Shown here: one piece after another, positions 22,205 to 26,111 of the stretch
How the letters are laid out: each line of letters opens with the position of its first letter
Numbering within the stretch: the stretch's first letter is position 1
IMG/VR virus record: IMGVR_UViG_3300044941_000314
Location: 1-26,111 of that record
Strand: one strand, 5' to 3'
DNA length: 26,111 bases
Source: a virus
Notes under the pieces: model-generated
What the model saw: only the letters and a program-made list of their open reading frames with translations
What the model was told of the DNA's origin: nothing
The model's database searches: none
Translations under genes and position numbers: made by a program

Positions 22205-22271
22205 ATCTTTTTCGCTGTCAGATCGGGCGTAAAGCTACGTTACCCTTCTGTCTTTCTTCAAAGGAGATTTT

Positions 22272-22757
22272 ATGCGATTTTCTGCAATTCTGACCGCTCT
22301 GGGCCTTTTGGCTTTCGGGGCTGGCAATTCCTTCGCTGGGGATTGTTTGCGTATCAATCCTTCGGCTGGGGCAGCTTTCACCACAGGGGCTTACTCGCAA
22401 GGCTTTTCTGGGGGCTGCTCTGGGGCCTACACAGACGCACCTACCCAGACCCTTGAGATTCGCGGATTCTCGACGGGATCGGCTTACGTTGCCCCCCAAC
22501 CGATTGTTTTGCGGGAAGTTGCACCCGCTCCGGCTTATCATCAAGGGCAGGCAATCGTTGTGCGACAGTTCAACGCGGGTCATGCTTACGGTGCCCAACA
22601 ACCGGTGATTCTGCAACAACGAGCACAACCCGTAATTGTTCGTCGTCAAGTTGTCGTTGCACGACAACAAGGACAAGCACAACAGGGGGTAGTTGGATTA
22701 CTTCGAGTCGCTGCCAATACCGTCGCTGGTGTCGCTGGTGCTCTCATCGGTCGATAG
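22272..22757 (+). CDS. Exported Gln/Ala/Val-rich low-complexity protein, 161 aa
   Basis: Signal peptide MRFSAILTALGLLAFGAGNSFA, then a Gly/Ser-rich region (CSGAYTDAPTQTLEIRGFST) and repeated phrases such as YVAPQPIVLREVAPAPAYHQ, GHAYGAQQPVILQQRAQPVI and VRRQVVVARQQGQAQQG. The hydrophobic C-terminus (VVGLLRVAANTVAGVAGALIGR) may sit in a membrane. Similar secreted proteins are common in Planctomycetes and share the Y-A-P style with the upstream cytochrome. Its DNA becomes less like the rest of the phage toward the 3' end, and a second copy of the C-terminal tail lies at 23960-24022. AAAGGAG precedes the ATG by 7 bases. No function known. Confidence 0.7.
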   Translation: MRFSAILTALGLLAFGAGNSFAGDCLRINPSAGAAFTTGAYSQGFSGGCSGAYTDAPTQTLEIRGFSTGSAYVAPQPIVLREVAPAPAYHQGQAIVVRQFNAGHAYGAQQPVILQQRAQPVIVRRQVVVARQQGQAQQGVVGLLRVAANTVAGVAGALIGR

Positions 22758-22843
22758 GTTTGGATCGCCCCCTTTGTATTCCCTGATTCTGACACTTTCA
22801 AATCCTGTTTGGAAATCACGTCCACCACACACTAAGACTTTCA

Positions 22844-23035
22844 TCAGATACCCCCTCCGTCAGCAAGTTCACAGGGGACGGGTGTCGCGTTCTTCTTCTC
22901 GATGCGTCTTTCTTCGATCAGGTTGAACACGTCGGCGATCATCAGTGTGGGATAGATCACCACAAGGAACGGTATCGCCAGCACGATTGCAGCGATAGCG
23001 AACGGGGCAAGGACGATCAGTTTCAAGAGTTTCAC
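22844..23035 (-). CDS. Small membrane protein, 63 aa
   Basis: GTG start with a perfect GGAGG 7 bases upstream. Residues ~5-33 are hydrophobic (LIVLAPFAIAAIVLAIPFLV, VIYPTLMIADV), enough for one long or two short membrane spans. The tail is charged (EERRIEKKN) and ends PCELADGGGI. Third gene of the minus-strand operon after the Gly-repeat protein. Not recognised; could anchor or partner that protein. Confidence 0.65.
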   Translation of the reverse strand: MKLLKLIVLAPFAIAAIVLAIPFLVVIYPTLMIADVFNLIEERRIEKKNATPVPCELADGGGI

Positions 23036-23077
23036 TGTTTGGCCTCCACTTGCTTGATGGTCATTTGTGCGATGTTG

Positions 23078-23755
23078 CTACTCTGCGTGTTTCGCAGTTC
23101 TCAAATATCGCTCCGCCGTTGCCGATGGCTTGATGATTGTGCAAGCGTCAAGAACACACACAAGATCGTCCGAAGGTCGAGATAACCTATCATTCTCGCC
23201 CTCAATAGAAGAGACATCGATCAAGGTAAGTCGATGCACAGAGTTACTCCATTGATGAATGATGCGAGCATTTTTCAACCAAACCTCTCGGCCATTGTGG
23301 TACTGATATTCTCCGCACAGGCAGCCTGATTCCCGCGACCGCACAACAACATAATCCCCCTCAGCAAAAGACATATAAGGCTCCTCAAAATAATGATTTA
23401 ACTTTGTAAATCCCCCATACCCATACCCAGACCCAGATCCAGACCCAGACCCAGACCCAGACCCATCCCCATACCCAGACCCAGACCCAGACCCAGACCC
23501 AGACCCAGACCCAGACCCAGACCCATACCCATACCCAGACCCAGACCCATACCCATACCCATACCCAGACCCAGACCCATCCCCATACCCATACCCATCC
23601 CCATACCCAGACCCATACCATCGGAGAGGTCGAGCAGGCGGAAGAATACCCTCCCTGCGAAGCCAATCCTCGGCGATGAAATAACCTCTCTCCCCGCACC
23701 AATCGGCGGCAATTAACGGACGATGCAACAACAAACGCAGGTCTTCAGGTATCAT
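23078..23755 (-). CDS. Gly-Ser/Tyr/Asp repeat protein with DUF6948-like C-terminus, ~225 aa
   Basis: After ~47 ordinary residues (PEDLRLLLHRPLIAADWCGE) there is a ~68-residue run of dipeptides GS, GY and GD, then a C-terminal domain with FAEGDYVVVRSRESGCLCGE, EVWLKNARIIHQWSNSVHRL and CVLDACTIIKPSA. This resembles DUF6948, where 'VVVRTy.aGv..G.l....g.eV.L..Ar....W' and 'i.Ii' are typical; many members come from Planctomycetes. I chose ATG at 23755, which has AAAGG about 8 bases upstream; GTG at 23800 is possible. The alternative frames of the repeat, long but low-complexity, are not genes. The repeat may form a flexible linker or phase-variable length. Confidence 0.7.
   Translation of the reverse strand: MIPEDLRLLLHRPLIAADWCGERGYFIAEDWLRREGILPPARPLRWYGSGYGDGYGYGDGSGSGYGYGYGSGSGYGYGSGSGSGSGSGSGSGSGYGDGSGSGSGSGSGSGYGYGGFTKLNHYFEEPYMSFAEGDYVVVRSRESGCLCGEYQYHNGREVWLKNARIIHQWSNSVHRLTLIDVSSIEGENDRLSRPSDDLVCVLDACTIIKPSATAERYLRTAKHAE
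23414..23619 (-). repeat. Imperfect hexanucleotide repeat, about 34 units
   Basis: The plus strand repeats CCCATA, CCCAGA and CCCATC units almost without interruption; on the coding minus strand these give GY, GS and GD dipeptides. Units are in frame, so slippage would change length by two residues without frameshift. This makes it a possible source of length variation. Confidence 0.9.
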
Positions 23756-23771
23756 GCAATTACCTTTTGAA

Positions 23772-23879
23772 TCAGATTGTTCCATTCCCGAAAGCATCAC
23801 GAACCCGCTTTCCTACCGGCATTCCCGCACGGGCGAGAAAGGGCTTTTCGTCGGTGTTCGGTTTCTCCGTTGCGTTCAT
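23772..23879 (-). CDS. Small ORF leading the inserted operon, 35 aa
   Basis: ATG with AGGT 5 bases upstream, 16 bases before the start of the Gly-repeat gene. The sequence MNATEKPNTDEKPFLARAGM continues PVGKRVRDAFGNGTI and is hydrophilic. It is the first ORF downstream of the promoter and three half-site operator. It could be a leader peptide or a small DNA-binding protein, or simply the leader. Confidence 0.45.
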   Translation of the reverse strand: MNATEKPNTDEKPFLARAGMPVGKRVRDAFGNGTI

Positions 23880-23895
23880 GGTTTACCTGTGCTAT

Positions 23896-23955
23896 AGTTA
23901 CTGGTAACTAAGTTACTCGACAACCAAAATATACAGTTCTTAGGAATTCTGTCAA
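23896..23955 (-). promoter_or_regulatory. Promoter and three half-site operator of the inserted operon
   Basis: On the minus strand, consensus TTGACA (23955-23950), 16-bp spacer, and TATATT (23933-23928). Downstream, the plus strand reads AGTTAC-TG-GTAACT-A-AGTTACT (23896-23917), i.e. two inverted and one direct copy of AGTTAC. GCTATAG (23891-23897) abuts it. The operator lies between promoter and start codon. Confidence 0.65.
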
Positions 23956-23959
23956 CTAG

Positions 23960-24022
23960 GTGGTTGGGGCAGCTCTGCGAACGGTCGGTAATGTCGCTGG
24001 GGCAGTGATTGGAAGGCCATAG
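23960..24022 (+). pseudogene. C-terminal remnant of a paralogue of the 22272-22757 protein
   Basis: A 20-codon open stretch reads VVGAALRTVGNVAGAVIGRP then TAG. It closely resembles the end of the secreted protein (VVGLLRVAANTVAGVAGALIGR). A TAG lies directly before it, so it is not expressed. It marks the right edge of the minus-strand insert and suggests that the original phage gene was split or replaced. Confidence 0.75.
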
Positions 24023-24024
24023 CC

Positions 24025-24053
24025 TTGACGGACAAAACAAAAGGTAGTAAGCT
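24025..24053 (+). promoter_or_regulatory. Weak promoter for a possible small RNA
   Basis: TTGACG (24025-24030), 17-bp spacer and TAAGCT (24048-24053). The -10 lies in a perfect 7-bp hairpin AAGGTAG-TAAG-CTACCTT (24041-24058), which could be an operator. Confidence 0.35.
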
Positions 24054-24058
24054 ACCTT

Positions 24059-24182
24059 AGCCAAGATTGTTGCGAGGGTAGGGGGTTGATCGAAAGTGAG
24101 ATGCCCCTACCCTGATTCAATTTTTGCAAGCTGGATAGACTAGGGGTTAGGGGATCGGGCTTTTACCCCCGATCCCTTTTTT
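24059..24182 (+). ncRNA. Candidate small RNA or 3' untranslated region with two hairpins
   Basis: No ORF is convincing here. The stretch contains a 10-bp hairpin (24075-24084 with 24104-24113, 19-nt loop) followed by AATTTTT, then the terminator at 24151-24182. With the upstream promoter-like pair it could make a ~120-nt RNA. It might instead be the end of the late operon transcript. Confidence 0.35.
24151..24182 (+). terminator. Strong intrinsic terminator
   Basis: Perfect 9-bp GC-rich stem GGGATCGGG/CCCGATCCC with an 8-nt loop, then six T. It ends plus-strand transcription ahead of the convergent minus-strand early genes. Confidence 0.85.
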
Positions 24183-24266
24183 ATTGGGCAGGGCTTTGGG
24201 GGGAAGGGAATTTAAGAAGACTTGTCAGAAAGGGCCTTTATCTGCGATTCTTTTTTCAATCCCAAA

Positions 24267-24581
24267 TTAGATTTCCCCTTTGATGCAAGCGATGGTTAAA
24301 ACATCGGCATGTTTGCAGCGTTTGTGGTTCCGGAATCCTTCGCATGTGCAGGAAGGCTGCAAGCCGACCCGAACCTCGTATACCTTACCCTTGGGGGCAA
24401 AAAGGACGAAAGCCCGACCTTCCTCGAAGCTGCAAGGCTTCTCTTCAATCGGGTATACCTTATCTTCAATTTCGACCGAATACTCTTGCCCGTATTCCCG
24501 GAGGTCAAGGATGTAATAGCTAATTGTTTTTTCCACTTTTTTGCCCTTGCTGACCCGATTGACTTTTACTGTTGCGTTCAT
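24267..24581 (-). CDS. SWIM-type zinc-finger protein, 104 aa
   Basis: Near the C-terminus, PSCTCEGFRNHKRCKHADVL has the CxC...CxH pattern of SWIM zinc fingers, which bind DNA or protein. The first ~70 residues are beta-rich (KTISYYILDLREYGQEYSVE, RAFVLFAPKGKVYEVRVGLQ). Small SWIM proteins of this size occur in phage early regions. It has the same operator-bearing promoter module as the 1640-1858 gene, with GGAG 8 bases before the ATG. An early regulated function in replication or DNA handling is inferred. Confidence 0.75.
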   Translation of the reverse strand: MNATVKVNRVSKGKKVEKTISYYILDLREYGQEYSVEIEDKVYPIEEKPCSFEEGRAFVLFAPKGKVYEVRVGLQPSCTCEGFRNHKRCKHADVLTIACIKGEI

Positions 24582-24586
24582 GTGTT

Positions 24587-24675
24587 TGTCTCCGTATAGC
24601 GTAATTGCTATACCTTTACAATATCCGCTATAGCGGATAGTGGCAACTCGGATTGTGGGAATTATTGAGATTTAT
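24587..24675 (-). promoter_or_regulatory. Operator-promoter module B (copy of module A)
   Basis: The palindrome ATCCGCTATAGCGGAT recurs at 24623-24638, exactly in the 17-bp spacer between TTGCCA (-35) and TATTGT (-10) on the minus strand. The second inverted repeat TATAGC-N6-GCTATA (24595-24612) is perfect here. The distal AT-rich block GGGAATTATTGAGATTTATT is identical to that in module A at 1861-1953. Confidence 0.75.
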
Positions 24676-24915
24676 TCAGGGGGCTGGGCAGGGGGCAACC
24701 GTATTGGTCTTCAGCTTTTCAACATAAGCTTTCAGGGTAGTAACGGCTTCGTCGGCTGACCCAAAGATATATTCTGTCGTTGCTAAGATTCTGTACCTAT
24801 CAGCGACCCCCAAACAAATGATGCCCATGTATTTGCCAGCTTCATTAGGCCCAGCCTCGGTAAAATGGATATCGTCTCGGTGTACGATCATCCAAGCCGT
24901 TTTCTTGCTTATCAT
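24676..24915 (-). CDS. Hypothetical early protein, 79 aa
   Basis: MISKKTAWMIVHRDDIHFTE, then GKYMGIICLGVADRYRILAT, and a C-terminal helix (ADEAVTTLKAYVEKLKTN). Likely a small alpha/beta protein. The ATG overlaps the upstream stop by 4 bases (ATGA). The stop lies inside the operator module of the SWIM gene, showing tight packing. No family recognised. Confidence 0.6.
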   Translation of the reverse strand: MISKKTAWMIVHRDDIHFTEAGPNEAGKYMGIICLGVADRYRILATTEYIFGSADEAVTTLKAYVEKLKTNTVAPCPAP

Positions 24916-25280
24916 TTATTCTCCAAAGGGGCTTCTGGGATCAGGGGTTCCACATCCAAAGCCGGGGGCAAGAAAGGATCGTGGTTTTCGGGGTCGTTCT
25001 TTTCTGCCCCTTCTTCGGCAATCGTCAGCAAAAGGGCAAGGTCACAAATGATATCAGCGATAAGGGTTTTTGCATTCAAGACGTTTCCAGTCTTGGCCCA
25101 ATTTATAAGCCTTACAAGATTCGGCGAAGCCTTGCCCAGCCAAGTTTCGTAAAGGTCTTTCCCTTCGATCTTTGAGCAAGTTTGCAACAATTCTAGCGGT
25201 TCCATTTCCGTGCAATTTAGCATTAAAAGCCAACGATCAGATGCCACTTTTGCAAGCCAATCAATTTTGGTAATACTCAT
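24912..25280 (-). CDS. Hypothetical early protein, 122 aa
   Basis: It is mostly helical: WLAKVASDRWLLMLNCTEME, KDLYETWLGKASPNLVRLIN, and TLIADIICDLALLLTIAEEG, with an acidic Pro-rich tail (EPLIPEAPLENK). It overlaps the DUF1064 gene start by 4 bases and is coupled to the 79-aa protein downstream. The size and acidic tail would suit a single-strand or replication accessory factor, but there is no motif to say so. Confidence 0.6.
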   Translation of the reverse strand: MSITKIDWLAKVASDRWLLMLNCTEMEPLELLQTCSKIEGKDLYETWLGKASPNLVRLINWAKTGNVLNAKTLIADIICDLALLLTIAEEGAEKNDPENHDPFLPPALDVEPLIPEAPLENK

Positions 25281-25780
25281 CCTTTCATCGTCTCCTTAAT
25301 CGTATGCCCGTATAAGGCTTTTAGTAATTTCTTTCGGATAATATAGTCACGCTGGGCAGCCGTGATGGGGCTTTTGTAGTCTTCCACGACGTAGATTTCT
25401 TGCCCTTCGCTGTCAATCTCGTAGTAAGCAAAATCGGCAGTGTATAGGCTGATTAAATGCCCATTGACTAGCAAAGGAAATTTGACTTGCCTTTCAAGCC
25501 CCCGAATCTTCCCGAGGGCTTGCAGTCGAAGAAGGGTAATCCAACGATCTCGCTCCCCCTGCGAGTCGAAACGCAAACCGTCCCAATGAACTACCCGATT
25601 GTTAAATTTTTGTTTTCTGGGCTTCTTTGCCCCCTGACTGGCAGAAGGTAAGGTAGGAATAGATCGGGGGGCAGGCGAAGGGGAAAGGGCATCGATTCGG
25701 GCTTTACTGATTGTCAGCCGATCCCCCATCTTCTCGATCAGCTCCGATATCTGGGTTTCCGTCAGATTGATTGTTGGCAC
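25277..25780 (-). CDS. DUF1064 phage endonuclease-like protein, ~167 aa
   Basis: The core reads VHWDGLRFDSQGERDRWITL, LRLQALGKIRGLERQVKFPL, YTADFAYYEIDSEGQEIYVV and VEDYKSPITAAQRDYIIRKK. The FDSxxER, ADFxY and VEDYKS motifs are those of DUF1064, a phage PD-(D/E)xK-like nuclease family with acidic residues and Lys in D-F-Y...E-D-Y-K. I chose GTG at 25780, which has GGAGG 7 bases upstream; TTG at 25807 is weaker. The first ~70 residues are disordered. It sits among replication genes, so branched-DNA processing is probable. Confidence 0.8.
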   Translation of the reverse strand: MPTINLTETQISELIEKMGDRLTISKARIDALSPSPAPRSIPTLPSASQGAKKPRKQKFNNRVVHWDGLRFDSQGERDRWITLLRLQALGKIRGLERQVKFPLLVNGHLISLYTADFAYYEIDSEGQEIYVVEDYKSPITAAQRDYIIRKKLLKALYGHTIKETMKG

Positions 25781-25816
25781 TTGTGGCCCTCCTAGTGAAA
25801 GCGTCAATCTAAATAT

Positions 25817-26111
25817 CTAGGATTCTTGCTTTTCAGGATGGACGTGATACTCGGGGAGCGGGGGCCTGCCCAATCCCGTAAAGGGTCGATCCACTGCCCG
25901 AAGCCAATTTAGCTTGCAAAGGTAATTCAAAGGCCCATTCAGCTTTTCAATCGACGAAAAACGCTTGTTCCTGCAAAGGCTTGCCCAAGCCTCAGCACGG
26001 GTAAAAGTCCAACGCTTCCCGTTGATAATCCATCGCCACACAGCTTCGACATCGGGGATACGGCTGTCCATATGCCCTATTCCAATTACCTTAGCCGCAT
26101 GTTTGCGAAAG
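25817..26111 (-). CDS. C-terminal part of a DUF3987-type primase/helicase (5' part cut by window edge)
   Basis: The minus-strand frame is open upstream of the internal ATG (26071) to the window edge, reading RKHAAKVIGIGHMDSRIPDV without a stop. The visible ~98 residues, AEAWASLCRNKRFSSIEKLN, LNYLCKLNWLRAVDRP and the ending GLGRPPLPEYHVHP, match the C-terminal winged-helix-like tail of DUF3987 primase/helicase proteins, where '...GRPPSP.Y.VHP' is typical. The short reading from 26071 would be an incomplete protein. The enzyme would supply replicative priming or unwinding for the phage. Confidence 0.7.
   Translation of the reverse strand, partial: FRKHAAKVIGIGHMDSRIPDVEAVWRWIINGKRWTFTRAEAWASLCRNKRFSSIEKLNGPLNYLCKLNWLRAVDRPFTGLGRPPLPEYHVHPEKQES

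Noticed and set aside
22693-22926. Plus-strand ORF of 77 aa
   Set aside because: It starts within the secreted protein gene and overlaps the 63-aa membrane protein antisense; no support.
23414-23619. CRISPR-like array
   Set aside because: The units are 6 bases long, contiguous and in frame with a protein; there are no spacers and no cas genes.
23385-23712. Two overlapping minus-strand ORFs rich in VW or GM/GL
   Set aside because: Alternative frames of the hexanucleotide repeat; only the GS/GY/GD frame has recognisable domains on both sides.
1-26111. Prophage integration module or att sites
   Set aside because: No integrase, excisionase or terminal direct repeats were seen; phage versus prophage cannot be decided from this window.

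Overview
The window reads as part of a tailed double-stranded DNA phage or prophage (Caudoviricetes with a long, non-contractile, siphovirus-like tail). The host is probably a planctomycete. This rests on three protein types in the accessory part that I associate with Planctomycetes: a large secreted protein with one CxxCH haem site in the planctomycete setting (about 19.8-21.6 kb), secreted proteins rich in Ala/Pro/Tyr/His, and a Gly-Ser/Tyr/Asp repeat protein with a DUF6948-like C-terminus (about 23.1-23.8 kb). Host assignment is inference; no taxonomic marker such as rRNA is present. Promoters look sigma70-like, and ATG, GTG and TTG starts are all used. No integrase, att site, CRISPR array, insertion sequence or reverse transcriptase was seen.

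Layout. (1) 1-1.95 kb, minus strand: early genes, namely a Walker ATPase cut by the window edge (Sak4/AAA_24-like), a small membrane protein, one tRNA-like gene plus a second 71-nt element, a protein with a C-terminal NLTPH domain, and a 72-aa protein behind an operator-bearing promoter. (2) 2.06-2.78 kb: AT-rich non-coding region with a minus-strand terminator, hairpins and short exact repeats, between the left early block and the late block. (3) 2.8-18.3 kb, plus strand: a ParB-like domain fused out of frame to the tail of a DNA methyltransferase (the catalytic part is missing), a KTSC-like protein, small and large terminase, portal, protease/scaffold, decoration protein, major capsid protein, connector genes, tail tube, tail assembly chaperones with a -1 frameshift, tape measure, tail-tip and fibre proteins, and a coiled-coil protein. 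(4) 18.36-22.76 kb: a cassette with a divergently transcribed 74-aa XRE-type regulator, a membrane-anchored matrixin-type zinc protease, a 42-aa membrane peptide, two exported proteins with CxxCH haem sites, and an exported low-complexity protein. (5) 22.8-23.96 kb, minus strand: an inserted-looking three-gene operon ending beside a 20-codon remnant of a paralogue of the preceding gene. (6) 24.02-24.18 kb: a possible small RNA and two terminator-like hairpins. (7) 24.27-26.11 kb, minus strand: early genes again, namely a SWIM zinc-finger protein, two unknowns, a DUF1064 nuclease and the C-terminus of a DUF3987-type primase/helicase.

How it fits together: the minus-strand early/replication genes flank the plus-strand virion operon, as expected for a circularly permuted or circular phage map. 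The palindromic core GCTATAGC occurs in the -35/-10 spacer of three minus-strand promoters (before 1858, 18585 and 24581) and once more in the non-coding region. This suggests one regulon, possibly controlled by the 74-aa XRE protein. The most unusual part is the protease plus haem-protein cassette. I see no conventional endolysin in the window, so these exported proteins may act on the host envelope or its electron transport. That function is inferred, not shown.
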